DNA from: Bacillota bacterium
GTDB taxonomy: Bacteria; Bacillota; Negativicutes; Sporomusales; Sporomusaceae
Length of the DNA stretch: 37,331 nt
NCBI GenBank assembly: GCA_023388195.1
Contig: JAEWGR010000076.1
Span: forward strand, 1-37,331
Direction of reading: 5' to 3'
Below the pieces are notes generated by a model that did not search any database, was not told the origin of the DNA, and was given only the letters and a program-made list of their open reading frames with translations. Shown here piece after piece: positions 1 through 8,693 of the stretch; the first letter of the stretch is position 1, and each line of letters starts with the position of its first letter. Made by a program: the position numbers and the translations under genes.

Positions 1-46
1 CCTTTCATTTCCGGTTCGCTCCTTCGGTCATTCTGCCACAAGTATC

Positions 47-514
47 TTAGGGGCGCGCAAACATCATCGCCACAGGCTGACAGGCTGTTTTCTCCGGGCA
101 GGCCTCACACTGCCTGTCATACGGATAAGCAAGGGCGGAAAAATCACAGGCCGCAAATCCGTTCCGTTCATAAAAGCGGGCCGCTGCCCCTTTGGCAACT
201 GTCGTTACCTGGTAAGGCTGAGCACTATGGCTGCCAAACTCAGGCCGGCAATAGTGCCCCGGCCTGTGCAGCAGTTCCTGCAGCAATTGCCGGCCTGTTC
301 CCTGATTACGCGCGTCGGCGCTGACCGCAAATACCAGCAGATGAAACCGGCTGTCATCAACCTGAGACAGCATCGCTCCGGCTATAATCTTATGATCCTG
401 TTTTATCAGCATATGCTCATCTATATCACCGGCAAGGCCCATCCCGCACGCTGTAAACAAGGCTTGCAATTCTTCTTCATCCTTGCCGGTGGCAAATACG
501 ATCTCAGTATTCAT
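47..514 (-). CDS. GNAT family N-acetyltransferase
   Basis: The 155-residue product has the acetyl-CoA-binding motif A of the GNAT fold at about residues 69-75 (R-N-Q-G-T-G-R), followed by a helix, and a late ARFYERNGF element near residues 110-120 that is typical of the family. The substrate cannot be told from sequence. An odd feature is the C-terminal tail with CEACPEKTAC (about residues 135-145), a small cysteine group that might bind metal. The ATG is preceded by GCAGGGA at good spacing and lies 15 bases after the stop of the NrfD-like gene, so it is probably the last gene of the molybdoenzyme operon. Its link to that enzyme is not obvious and may be only positional. Confidence 0.8.
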   Translation of the reverse strand: MNTEIVFATGKDEEELQALFTACGMGLAGDIDEHMLIKQDHKIIAGAMLSQVDDSRFHLLVFAVSADARNQGTGRQLLQELLHRPGHYCRPEFGSHSAQPYQVTTVAKGAAARFYERNGFAACDFSALAYPYDRQCEACPEKTACQPVAMMFARP

Positions 515-529
515 AGTAATATCCCTGCT

Positions 530-1495
530 TTACTTGTGAGGATTTAACCAACAAGCCTTTTCCTGCCAGCGGGCTTCAAGGGCGACAGCCAGCTTGGCAA
601 TTTCTTCTTTACTCATTTCCGGCCGTTCCTCACCAGGCAGAATAACCCGGACCGCCGCCCGTAAGAAAGTGAGCCGGAAGCAGATGCCGCCAACAAGAAT
701 CAGCACCGCGGCAATAACCAGCCAGTATATTGAGGAAAAAAGCAGGTTAATCAACAGCGGCAGGACCGTCCCCAGGATAATGACCCCGCCCCAGAAGGTG
801 TTGCTGAATTCACCCTGCCATAATGTATTGGCCCCCCGCCGGGCCTCCTCCGCTGAAGACAGCTTCATTCCGAGCACATAGCCCGGCACAGTAAGCAGCT
901 GGATAAGCAGCAGACCGGCCGCCAAACCGCTGATGGCGGCGATATAGGCATGCTCAGCATAACCAAGCACCACCAGCAGCAGGAGCAGGGCCGCCGCCCC
1001 GGTCGCCGCTCCGTTGACCAAAAAGACCCCCACCAGCCCGCCGCCATTCCAGAAAGACCGGCCCTTGGCCTCACCCAGCTCAATTCCCGGATACGTAACA
1101 TAAAGCAATGCCGTTATAATGGCCAGCACCGCAACGATCGTCCTGAGCCAGCCAAGCCCCGCCCAGGGAATAAAACTAAAGAAAAACGTCGCATAGATAA
1201 ACACCAGCGGAATATACAGGCTTTGCAGCAGCGAGCCAAAGCTCATGACCGACGCAAACGGGCGGGCATTTACTAAATGGCCCCTGCTTTTATGGGTCAA
1301 CTCAATTAATAGTAACAAGGCGCCGATAACAGCCACGGTAAATGACACCAGTCCGGCCCAGCCATTAATATGTCCGGCTATTTTGTTGCCCGTCAGATCG
1401 GTTACCGCAACAATAACAAACAGCATGGCCCCCATTGCGGCCAGGAAAAAGTACCACGCGGGCAAGCTGCCCCAATACGCTTGCTGCTTTTCCAT
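530..1495 (-). CDS. NrfD/DmsC-type membrane anchor subunit
   Basis: A 321-residue very hydrophobic protein with about eight predicted membrane segments (roughly residues 12-32, 45-65, 85-110, 118-138, 150-175, 185-205, 230-255 and 258-280). Length, hydrophobicity pattern and position directly after a four-cluster ferredoxin and a molybdoenzyme match the DmsC/NrfD/PsrC anchors, which exchange electrons with the quinone pool. The start has a strong AGGAGGGG site. It sits 11 bases after the ferredoxin stop and is surely co-transcribed. The family assignment rests on context plus topology; I see no haem-ligand pattern. Since neither partner has an export signal, the complex should face the cytoplasm, which is not the usual arrangement for this family. 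Confidence 0.8.
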   Translation of the reverse strand: MEKQQAYWGSLPAWYFFLAAMGAMLFVIVAVTDLTGNKIAGHINGWAGLVSFTVAVIGALLLLIELTHKSRGHLVNARPFASVMSFGSLLQSLYIPLVFIYATFFFSFIPWAGLGWLRTIVAVLAIITALLYVTYPGIELGEAKGRSFWNGGGLVGVFLVNGAATGAAALLLLLVVLGYAEHAYIAAISGLAAGLLLIQLLTVPGYVLGMKLSSAEEARRGANTLWQGEFSNTFWGGVIILGTVLPLLINLLFSSIYWLVIAAVLILVGGICFRLTFLRAAVRVILPGEERPEMSKEEIAKLAVALEARWQEKACWLNPHK

Positions 1496-1506
1496 TCCAA
1501 CCCCTC

Positions 1507-2049
1507 CTATGGCATGATATAGTAAATTGATGGTTTCGTCCCTAAATGGGGGTACAGCGGCTGGGCATTATGCTTCCGGATCATTTTAACCAGGTCACTG
1601 TCAGGATCATCAAGATCCCCGACAGATCTGGCCTGCAGCTGACAGGTCTCCACACAGCGCGTAACCATCCCCTCGTCCAGCCGGTTAAAACACAGGGTGC
1701 ACTTTTCCACAATACCGTTTTCCTCATTCAACTGGCGGACACCATATGGGCACACCACCATACAGAATAAACAGCCCACACATTTATCCGGATCAATTGT
1801 CACAATACCGTCGTCCCGGTGGTGGCTCGCGCCGGTAGGGCAGCCGTCAACACAGGGAGCATCGGCACAGTGCATGCAGCCGGTCGTAATATTATAAGAG
1901 GTTATGTTGGGATATTCGCCAACAGGTCCCACTTTGGCCACCTTGCAGTATTTCATGGCAAAAGGCAAGGTATGCTCATTCTGGCAGGCTATCGTACAGG
2001 CGTGGCAGCCCACGCATTTTTTCAGATCAATCAGCATTCCCCAGTGCAT
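1507..2049 (-). CDS. Four-cluster (DmsB/PsrB-like) ferredoxin subunit
   Basis: A 180-residue electron-transfer subunit. Cysteine groups occur in order as C-V-G-C-H-A-C-T-I-A-C near residues 10-20, C-M-H-C....C-V-D-G-C-P near 55-65, C-V-G-C-L-F-C-M-V-V-C-P near 85-96 and C-T-L-C plus C-V-E-T-C near 112-130. This is the arrangement of the four [4Fe-4S] clusters of DmsB, PsrB and NrfC. I start at the ATG overlapping the stop of the molybdoenzyme gene (TGATG, one shared base); the longer reading frame to 2100 has no better site. There is no signal peptide. It should pass electrons between the Mo subunit and the NrfD-like anchor encoded just downstream. Confidence 0.9.
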   Translation of the reverse strand: MHWGMLIDLKKCVGCHACTIACQNEHTLPFAMKYCKVAKVGPVGEYPNITSYNITTGCMHCADAPCVDGCPTGASHHRDDGIVTIDPDKCVGCLFCMVVCPYGVRQLNEENGIVEKCTLCFNRLDEGMVTRCVETCQLQARSVGDLDDPDSDLVKMIRKHNAQPLYPHLGTKPSIYYIMP

Positions 2050-4244
2050 CAGGCGTTCCCCTCCACTTTCGAAATCCGGCACATAATGCCCCGGGAGCAA
2101 AAGCTGCCGCAGAGCTCGTCACAAGTATCCGGATCATCATCCACACATACATTGATGTTGGATTCAAATACCCCCATCAACTCCGGGTCTTTTACCTCTT
2201 TTTCCGGGAACCACCAGCCCCGCTCGGCCTGAACAACATCAGGCGCCACCGCCGCGGTAATAAACGCGGTCTGTTTGACCTTGCCGGTCGGCGTCTCAAT
2301 CCAGAGCCAGTCACCTTCCTGGATAGCCAGCTGTCGGGCCAAAGCCGGATTAATGGCTACCCGCGGATAGGGCCGCAACAGTCTGATTCTGGTCATTTCC
2401 CGGTGTTCCGAATGGAAGAACGGCATAAAGCCGCCACCGGCAACAAGGCTTAGGGGATATTGGGCCGCCAGCTCCAGTTTGGCCTCATGGCTAAACGGGG
2501 GCTCTACATAGTGGGGCAGCGGATCATAGCCCAATTGCTCAAATATTGAAATCTTCAGCTCGATCTTACCGGACGGAGTGGCCACGCCTTTGGTCTGATA
2601 TTTCTGATATTCCCGTTCAGCAAAATGCATTCGGTAACACTGCACAAACTCCTCATAGCTTTCCAGCTCCAGACCGAGCGGGTCAAGCCGGTATTTAAAT
2701 ACATCTTCGTCTGTTTCCCAGGGCCAGTACTCAGCCTGCCCCAGACGAAGACCAAGCTCCCGCCAGAAATCGGTATCTGTTCTCCGCTCAAACATCGGCT
2801 CTATCGCCTTCTCCGAAGCGATCAGCCAGTCGGAAACACCATAGGTGGTAGTCATAACCGGCCTCTCCAGCCACGACGCAGCCGGTAAAACATAGTCGGC
2901 TAGCATGGCAGACGGTGTCATCCAGTATTCCATAGCCACCAGCAGCTCCAGATTCTTCAGGGCTTTATAGACTAATTTGGAATTAGCATAAGATACCAGG
3001 GGGTTATTGGCCAGTACAATGCAGGCTGTTACCGGATAAGGGTCACCGGTCGCCATCGCCCGGAACACAGTCGAGGGGTTGGCCTCACAAAACCATTCGG
3101 CCGGAATACTTTTGCCCCATACCCGCAGCATATTGTCTGTCAGCAATTGATAGCCAGGCCAGGAATTCAGCTTAAACCGGTCTGAGCCCAGTTGTTTGGC
3201 CCGCTGCGCTGCCGGCAGCATATCGTTTAATTCCAGCTCCCAGTCGGTGATAAAGGTCGGGTGGGGGCCAGGCATAACATCACCGCCCGGAACATCAAGA
3301 TTACCACAGATAATCCGCAGGGCCACCCGGGCCTGGGCCGAGGCGGAACTGCCCCGGCCTAACTGATCGGTGGCCACCCCCCACTGAATACAGGCCGGTT
3401 TGCTCATTGCATAGATGCGGGCGCTCTCTATAATCAATTCCGGCGCCAGGCCGGTTTTTTCAGCCGCCCACTCCGGCGTATATTCCTGTACCCTGTCGCT
3501 TAGTTCTTCAAAACCCACGGTCCAGTCTTCAATAAACTGATAGTCACATAACCCTTCATTGATAATGATATTCAGCCAGGCTAAGGCCAGCGCATTGTCT
3601 GAGCCGGGCTTAAGGGGCAGCCAGAGGTCGGCCTTAGCGGCTGTTTCACTGTAGTTCGGGTCAATGACGATGATCTTGGTGCCATTGGCCTTGGCCTGCA
3701 ACAACCCGCGCATCTCCGGCAAATAGGAAGCGCCGGGATTATGGCCCCAGACAACCACGCACTTTGCTCCCATAATCTCCGGGTCGAAGGCCGCCCAGCC
3801 ATAAGACGCCGCCTCGGTTAAGAAGTTGGGAATCCAGCACACCGGGGCTGTGTGCACAACATTAGGACTGCCCAGGAGGTTAAAAAAACGCCGCCGGGCA
3901 AAATCATCAGTCCGGTTGGTCCCCCCGGTAGTAGCGATTGTCTCAGCCCCATACCTTGCTTTTAAAGCCGCCAGGCGGGCGGCAATGTCATCTAAGGCTT
4001 CTTCCCAGGATACCCGTTTAAATTGGCCTGACCCGCGTTCACCAACCCGTTTCAACGGGTAGTTGATGCGGTTGGGATGGTTTAAATGCTCTAAAGCCGA
4101 AGCCCCCCGGGGACACTGCGCCCCGGCATTAAACGGATGCTCCGGGTCTCCCGCCACTTTGGTCACAACACCGTTTTCGACTGTCGCCAGCATGCCGCAG
4201 TTCATATGGCAGAAATGGCAGGCTGTCTTTTTTATTTCGCTCAT
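2049..4244 (-). CDS. Cytoplasmic DMSO-reductase-family molybdopterin oxidoreductase (enzyme 1)
   Basis: A 731-residue catalytic subunit of the bis-MGD (DMSO reductase) family. The N-terminal [4Fe-4S] motif is canonical (C9, C12, C16, C44; C-x2-C-x3-C-x27-C). Residue C136 in APVCWIPN sits where the family places its Mo/W ligand, so a cysteine ligand is likely. The late FFHSEHRE and GWWFPE elements are shared with enzyme 2 of this window. The start with GGGGGAAC upstream is preferred over an ATG 33 bases earlier. There is no Tat signal. The last 40 residues carry five cysteines (C...C...C...C...C), more than I expect. The substrate is unknown; the branch includes thiosulfate/polysulfide-reductase-like, acetylene-hydratase-like and dehydroxylase-like enzymes. 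Neighbours are a CCG protein, DUF169-ferredoxin, ferredoxin and anchor. Confidence 0.9.
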   Translation of the reverse strand: MSEIKKTACHFCHMNCGMLATVENGVVTKVAGDPEHPFNAGAQCPRGASALEHLNHPNRINYPLKRVGERGSGQFKRVSWEEALDDIAARLAALKARYGAETIATTGGTNRTDDFARRRFFNLLGSPNVVHTAPVCWIPNFLTEAASYGWAAFDPEIMGAKCVVVWGHNPGASYLPEMRGLLQAKANGTKIIVIDPNYSETAAKADLWLPLKPGSDNALALAWLNIIINEGLCDYQFIEDWTVGFEELSDRVQEYTPEWAAEKTGLAPELIIESARIYAMSKPACIQWGVATDQLGRGSSASAQARVALRIICGNLDVPGGDVMPGPHPTFITDWELELNDMLPAAQRAKQLGSDRFKLNSWPGYQLLTDNMLRVWGKSIPAEWFCEANPSTVFRAMATGDPYPVTACIVLANNPLVSYANSKLVYKALKNLELLVAMEYWMTPSAMLADYVLPAASWLERPVMTTTYGVSDWLIASEKAIEPMFERRTDTDFWRELGLRLGQAEYWPWETDEDVFKYRLDPLGLELESYEEFVQCYRMHFAEREYQKYQTKGVATPSGKIELKISIFEQLGYDPLPHYVEPPFSHEAKLELAAQYPLSLVAGGGFMPFFHSEHREMTRIRLLRPYPRVAINPALARQLAIQEGDWLWIETPTGKVKQTAFITAAVAPDVVQAERGWWFPEKEVKDPELMGVFESNINVCVDDDPDTCDELCGSFCSRGIMCRISKVEGNA

Positions 4245-4281
4245 CCTTGTTCCCCCAATATCATGCGAATTTAGCATTGTT

Positions 4282-5232
4282 TTACCGGATTGTCAGCTGT
4301 ATGGCTTTTTGCGGACACTGGCCGGCGCAGGTATAACAGGCGCAGCATTTTTCCGCCGCCGTCGCCCTGGCCTTTTGCCGGCCGCCGGCCGCTGCCAGCT
4401 GCAGCACCGCTTCCGGACAAAAGGCCTCACATAACCCACAGCCTGTACAGCGGTCGCCATCAATCCGGATATCAACCGTATTGGCACTGGCCGGTCCGGG
4501 TACAGAGACTTTATCAATAACCGGCGGCATATATATTTTCCGCCGCGCCTCGGGAATGCTTTTGACTGCCAGCTTCTCCAGCGCGGCCACTAAGGTTGCC
4601 AACTCCCGGCAGGGCACGGAAACATAGGCTTCAAAATCACTGATCTCGCTGATCGCCCTGGCACCATAACAGCCAAAGGAAATGTTCATCTTCTGATTTT
4701 TCATAACCTGGACTGTCAAATCGGCACAGGTGGAATTGTAGCCTGATGTCTGGAAGGCATGGCGCTCGCCCGTACTATAGCTGGCGGCACAGCACAGCCA
4801 CATCAGTTGTTCCGGATACAGGGTGAAGATGACTACATCCGGCTCAAAGCCGGCCTCTTCCAGCGGAGCCAGCACTGTCGCCGCATAGGTCCCGGCAGCA
4901 AACTCCTGACGGGTGGCTATCATTTTCCGGGCGCAGGCCAGTGTCGGCAATTTCTTAAACAACAGATACAATTCGCCAGACCGCAGTTTGGGGGACATGG
5001 GAATCAGCCCCATAATCGCCGCCCCGTCCGGGCAGGCATGCTTGCGGGGCGGCATGTACAGGCTGTTGCCCCGCCTGGCAATCGTGATGGCCTGACAGTG
5101 CCTGAGCGGAACTGAGGGCTCATACACCTGATCAGGCACATCTTCGCCTGGTTTCAACAGTTTTACAGCCACCGGCGACCATCTGAGCGTCAATATATTG
5201 GTTAGTTTTGTCGCAAGTTCACGATATTTCAA
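4282..5232 (-). CDS. DUF169 protein fused to a 2[4Fe-4S] ferredoxin domain
   Basis: A 316-residue protein. Residues 1-235 match the DUF169 pattern (W-S-P-V-A-V-K near residue 20, R-H-C-Q-A near 46, C-P-D-G near 66, several conserved cysteines and late C-Y-G-A-R). Residues 240-316 add a ferredoxin with C-T-G-C-G-L-C-E-A-F-C-P and C-C-A-C-Y-T-C-A-G-Q-C-P. DUF169 has no established function that I can state; it recurs beside iron-sulfur redox proteins. The start is TTG, placed by an AAAGGAG ten bases upstream; no ATG fits. It lies 37 bases before the molybdoenzyme gene and 25 bases after the CCG gene, so it is probably part of the same electron-transfer chain. This is inferred from context. Confidence 0.85.
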   Translation of the reverse strand: MKYRELATKLTNILTLRWSPVAVKLLKPGEDVPDQVYEPSVPLRHCQAITIARRGNSLYMPPRKHACPDGAAIMGLIPMSPKLRSGELYLLFKKLPTLACARKMIATRQEFAAGTYAATVLAPLEEAGFEPDVVIFTLYPEQLMWLCCAASYSTGERHAFQTSGYNSTCADLTVQVMKNQKMNISFGCYGARAISEISDFEAYVSVPCRELATLVAALEKLAVKSIPEARRKIYMPPVIDKVSVPGPASANTVDIRIDGDRCTGCGLCEAFCPEAVLQLAAAGGRQKARATAAEKCCACYTCAGQCPQKAIQLTIR

Positions 5233-5257
5233 GATTTTCGGTCTCCTTTGTAAGCAG

Positions 5258-6343
5258 TTACTCAGCCATCATCCTCGCCCACCGTCTTTCACCGGCGGCA
5301 CCGGCAAACATCTGGCCGGCCCGGGCCTTGGCCCCCCTAAAATCCTCACTGACCTCCAGAAGTACATTCAGGGCATGGGTTACCGGCATGGCGGATTTTC
5401 CTTCCAGTTTCAGGACACAGCTCAGACAGTAGGCGATAAGAATATCGGCGCCGGCCTGCCGGGCTTCCGCCAGTCTTGCGACTACAAGTTTTTCGGTCAA
5501 ATCCGGACGGAAATGGGAAAGCTGCCCGCCGCTGCCGCAGCAAAGGGCCTGGGCCCCGCTATGCGGCATTTCCCGCAGGGTAAAACCAGCCCGGACCAGG
5601 GCCTGACGGACCTGCCTGCCAAAGAGGAGAGTAAACCGGTCCGGGCAGGCATCATGTACCGTACAGCTGATTTTGTTGTTCCGGTCGGCTGGCGTAAACC
5701 GCAGTGTTTCATACACGGTCCGGACACTGACATTACAGGCCTCAAAAACGGGCTTCAGCTCGTAAAAACACCCGGGGCAGGCAGTAATAATCCCGGTTAT
5801 GTTATGCTGTTGCAAAAATTCCTTCAGTTGGACCTGCATCGCTTCAGCTCTGGTCCACAGCCCCAGTTGCCGCAGCGGCTTGCCGCAGCAGTCTGTCCAC
5901 AGGCCCCGGCAGTCGCAGTCACTTTGCAGACGGCGGTAAACGGCCCGGGTCAGCCCCGGGGAATAAGTCAGCAGGGTGCAGCCGGGAAAAAACCAGGTTC
6001 CCCCGCCCCTATCCTTCTCCAGATCACGATAGTCAACCCCATAACAGCGGCGATACATATTCATAACGTTATTTGGCCTGTCAGGAAACAGATACCGGTA
6101 TTCATTACTGTCAAATTCACCTTGCTTTACCGCGTCCTCCCGGCGGCAGGCAAACAACTGCTGCAGGCTTAAACCCTGCGGGCAAACCGCCGCACACGCA
6201 CCGCACAGTGAACAGCTAAAGGCTTCGTTGACCGACGCCCCCCGGCCGGCGATGGCGGCCGGGGTTTCGCCAATTTCCGCCAGTAACGGGCACAGAGCAG
6301 TACATTGACCACATTCGCTGCATTGCTTAGCTAGCATATCCAT
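5258..6343 (-). CDS. HdrD/GlpC-like CCG-domain iron-sulfur protein
   Basis: A 361-residue soluble protein. Two ferredoxin clusters lie at the N-terminus (C-S-E-C-G-Q-C-T-A-L-C-P near residues 8-19; C-S-L-C-G-A-C-A-A-V-C-P near 44-55). Two cysteine-rich CCG domains follow: P-G-C / D-C-C-G-K / C-P-G-C, then D-A-C-P / L-C-C-G-S-G-G / C-L-S-C. This is the architecture of HdrD, GlpC and related redox subunits, where the CCG domain can hold an unusual [4Fe-4S] cluster for thiol/disulfide or electron transfer. The ATG has GAGAGG eight bases upstream. In this operon it probably connects the molybdoenzyme to a soluble donor or acceptor. The real partner is not known. Confidence 0.88.
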   Translation of the reverse strand: MDMLAKQCSECGQCTALCPLLAEIGETPAAIAGRGASVNEAFSCSLCGACAAVCPQGLSLQQLFACRREDAVKQGEFDSNEYRYLFPDRPNNVMNMYRRCYGVDYRDLEKDRGGGTWFFPGCTLLTYSPGLTRAVYRRLQSDCDCRGLWTDCCGKPLRQLGLWTRAEAMQVQLKEFLQQHNITGIITACPGCFYELKPVFEACNVSVRTVYETLRFTPADRNNKISCTVHDACPDRFTLLFGRQVRQALVRAGFTLREMPHSGAQALCCGSGGQLSHFRPDLTEKLVVARLAEARQAGADILIAYCLSCVLKLEGKSAMPVTHALNVLLEVSEDFRGAKARAGQMFAGAAGERRWARMMAE

Positions 6344-6393
6344 CTATGTTTCCTCTCCCGCCCTGACCTTCACGGCGGCGTGACTCTCCGGTC

Positions 6394-7224
6394 TCAGCGG
6401 TTAGGCGGCACGGCCGAGCTTTCCAGGCCAATTTCGCCTAAGACGGCAAGGGTATTTACCGGCACCTTAATGTTTTTGTCGCATTGAGCCGCCAGTTCCA
6501 GCGCCTTAATCACCGGAATCATACTTGCCAGGTCCACAGGAATATCCACATCAGGCGCGGCCTCAACCACCCCAAACGGGATATTCTGCTGAGCGGCTTT
6601 GGTGACAAGCATATCCAGAGCCGTTATGCCCTCGTTGTTATAAAATACCCGGTGGAAATCAAAGGGTGTGGTACAGGTATAACCAACAACCGAAAATCCC
6701 CCTTCCTGACAGGCCCCTTCCACCAAAGCCGCCCCCAGTCCCGCTGGCGCATTCTCAATATTCCGGGCCGCATTCCGGCCGGGCTCGCTGCCTGCCAGGC
6801 GTTCCAGCTTGGCCACCGTATCCTGCAGGATCGCAGGCTGCAAACTGGGGAGGTCACCGCCGACAATGACCACACTGTCGGCCAGCCGGTCCGGCGCACC
6901 ATTTTTCAGAATATAATCGGCCGCATATTGCATACACTGGTCAAAGTTGCCGCCCTGGTCGGCATAAACTTCCTTGATCTGCGACCGGTCGGCAGTCCTG
7001 GCCAGTAATTTCTCCAAATATTCACGGTCTCCATCATGGTTATAACAGACCCGGACATCGCCACTCCCGGCCGCAAGGCAAACGTTGATCACATCCAGCA
7101 GGCAGCCTTCATAAAAAGCCATCGCTTCTGCCGGCGTCAATATCCCTCCCCTTTTTGCCGTAAGGCGGGTCTTGGTATCACCGGCCTTAGGAACCTTGGT
7201 AAAAACAACAATTGTGGTGCGCAT
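6394..7224 (-). CDS. DUF2064 / TIGR04282-type GT-A-fold transferase
   Basis: A 276-residue protein with the DUF2064 signatures: FTKVPKAGDTKTRL at residues 8-21, a QGGN element near 85, V-I-V-G-G-D-L-P-S-L near 115, E-G-G-F-S-V-V-G-Y near 170 and D-V-D-I-P-V-D-L near 232. The fold is that of nucleotide-sugar and CofC/MobA-like nucleotidyltransferases. The TIGR04282 branch was named for co-occurrence with radical SAM ArsS and is annotated as an arsenosugar-biosynthesis glycosyltransferase. Relative to the family it has an extra loop at about residues 140-160. Start 7224 is chosen because AGGAGG lies seven bases upstream; a longer frame to 7362 runs through the promoter. It is the first gene of the sigma-54 operon. 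Sugar transfer or cofactor nucleotidylation are both possible. Confidence 0.78.
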   Translation of the reverse strand: MRTTIVVFTKVPKAGDTKTRLTAKRGGILTPAEAMAFYEGCLLDVINVCLAAGSGDVRVCYNHDGDREYLEKLLARTADRSQIKEVYADQGGNFDQCMQYAADYILKNGAPDRLADSVVIVGGDLPSLQPAILQDTVAKLERLAGSEPGRNAARNIENAPAGLGAALVEGACQEGGFSVVGYTCTTPFDFHRVFYNNEGITALDMLVTKAAQQNIPFGVVEAAPDVDIPVDLASMIPVIKALELAAQCDKNIKVPVNTLAVLGEIGLESSAVPPNR

Positions 7225-7350
7225 GGTGTAACCTCCTATATCTACCTCTAGCTTTGTGTCTGCCAGGCACAGTTTGTGCTCTGTTTGCACTTCCTTCCGC
7301 CTGGCCGGTATTTTTATAACCTGATTAACCTGTTGGTTGCCTACTTCTAA

Positions 7351-7366
7351 TGCAAAACTCATGCCA
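7351..7366 (-). promoter_or_regulatory. Sigma-54 (-24/-12) promoter of molybdoenzyme operon 1
   Basis: Read on the minus strand the site is TTGGCATGAGTTTTGCAT: TGGCAT, five bases, TTGCA. It has the invariant GG and GC ten bases apart. It lies about 125 bases before the first ATG (7224) and fits the consensus TGGCAC-N5-TTGCA with one mismatch in the -24 box. Confidence 0.8.
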
Positions 7367-7462
7367 ACTGCTTATTGGCGGCCCAAAACCAGCACGCCCT
7401 TATAGATACAGCATTTATTCCATAAATAACAGAAGGCCTCGCTTAGCCGCATTTTTTCATTT

Positions 7463-7476
7463 TGAGAAACATTTCA
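7463..7476 (-). promoter_or_regulatory. Possible enhancer (UAS) for the sigma-54 promoter
   Basis: Near-palindrome TGAGAAACATTTCA with an AAACATTT core, about 100 bases upstream of the -24 box. The spacing suits a sigma-54 activator site. The same core occurs in the candidate enhancer at 15175-15188. Inferred only from position and symmetry. Confidence 0.4.
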
Positions 7477-7554
7477 TTTTTTTGTCTCATTTTAAAATTA
7501 CCCATTCTCTATATGACCCGCCCCGGGCAAGCGCCGCCTACAGCGAGGCCGGGC

Positions 7555-7605
7555 AAAAAAAAACACCGGCTTGTACTGAGCCGGAGGCCGCAGGTCAAAC
7601 CGGTG
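7555..7605 (-). terminator. Rho-independent terminator after the DUF362 gene
   Basis: On the minus strand, a CACCGGTTT / AAGCCGGTG stem with a GC-rich loop is followed by nine T. It lies 12 bases after the stop codon at 7617. Confidence 0.85.
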
Positions 7606-7616
7606 CTGCAAACTTA

Positions 7617-8693
7617 TCAGAACACCTCGGTTAATTCATATTGCAGGGATCCCATACCGATTTGGGCCGCATGTTCCAGCTGAATGGCTGCGTTGCGCTC
7701 AGGAAATGCCAGGTGACCTAAAGTATGCCCGTAAGCAGTTTTCGTCAGATCCTGGGTTGCTTTGTCAATAGCCACCGGGTCATAGGCTGCAAGAATACCC
7801 AGATCAGGTATTAATTTATCATCCAGTTTTTTAACAAGACAATCGCAGTTTTTCGTCATATTCATTAGGACATTAATATAAAAACATTTACCCGGCTTAT
7901 GGATTACGGCTCCCCAGGCGTGTTCAGCCATACTTTTCTGAAGAAAACCCTCATCTGCATTAAAATCATATTTGACGGCATCGAACCGGCAGGTAGCAAT
8001 GCATTCGCCGCAGCCAATACAACGCTGGGCAACAATATTCATCTTGCCCTCCTGCTCTATGATAGCGTCAGCCGGACACCAGTTCCGGCATTTTTGGCAA
8101 CCCGTACACAGGCTCTGCTCAATCGCGGGCAGTATTGCCGAATGCTGCCGCCTTTTCCCCTTACGGCTTGCTAAACCCATGCCAAGATTTTTAATGCAGG
8201 CCCCTAAACCTGTAGAAATGCACCCAGTAGCATGGGAAACAACAAGCAGCGCATCAGCCCCCATAATCTCTCTGGCTACATGTACTGTTTTATGAAGTTC
8301 CCCGGGAACAGCCACCTCATATTCGGTATTACCGAGCAAGCCGTCAGCCATCAGAAAAGGCGCACCTACCTGCTCAATACCAAAGCCCTGTCGATGGGCC
8401 TGCATAAGATGTTTAACCGCATTATGCCGCTCACCTTTGTACAGGGTTGAAGTTTCAGTTAAAAATGGGTTCCCGTCTGCGGCCTTGACCTTGTCCACCA
8501 AGGCGCGTATCAGCTCCGGTCTGACGCGGGTAATATTCCCGCCTTCCCCCACGTGCAGTTTAATAGCCACAAAATCATTACCGGCGATGATCGCGGATGC
8601 GTTGGCTGCCATGTAAAGCCGCTGCATTGCCTGCACCTGGGCCTGCGTATCCGCGCCATCGGCCAGCCTGGCAAAATATACTTTGACTGTCAG
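7617..8693 (-). CDS. DUF362 protein with 2[4Fe-4S] ferredoxin domain, apparent CTG start
   Basis: A DUF362-family protein of about 358 residues. The family core (D-F-V-A-I-K-L-H-V-G-E-G-G-N; H-A-T-G-C) is followed mid-protein by C-T-G-C-Q-K-C-R-N-W-C-P and C-I-G-C-G-E-C-I-A-T-C-R. The first in-frame ATG (8636) would remove about 19 residues of clearly homologous sequence (V-K-V-Y-F-A-R-L-A-D-G). Upstream of these the frame reaches a TAG with no ATG, GTG or TTG; a CTG at 8693 sits eight bases after AAGGGGG and is my preferred start. DUF362 members are thought to be iron-sulfur redox or maturation proteins; the exact role is unknown. It follows the MFS gene at 8764 by about 70 bases and ends at a terminator. 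Confidence 0.75.
   Translation of the reverse strand: MTVKVYFARLADGADTQAQVQAMQRLYMAANASAIIAGNDFVAIKLHVGEGGNITRVRPELIRALVDKVKAADGNPFLTETSTLYKGERHNAVKHLMQAHRQGFGIEQVGAPFLMADGLLGNTEYEVAVPGELHKTVHVAREIMGADALLVVSHATGCISTGLGACIKNLGMGLASRKGKRRQHSAILPAIEQSLCTGCQKCRNWCPADAIIEQEGKMNIVAQRCIGCGECIATCRFDAVKYDFNADEGFLQKSMAEHAWGAVIHKPGKCFYINVLMNMTKNCDCLVKKLDDKLIPDLGILAAYDPVAIDKATQDLTKTAYGHTLGHLAFPERNAAIQLEHAAQIGMGSLQYELTEVF

Noticed and set aside
5198..6172. Long plus-strand open frame (324 codons)
   Set aside because: It lies opposite the HdrD-like gene, which has clear CCG and ferredoxin motifs. The plus-strand product has no domain, is proline/glycine-rich and has no ribosome site.
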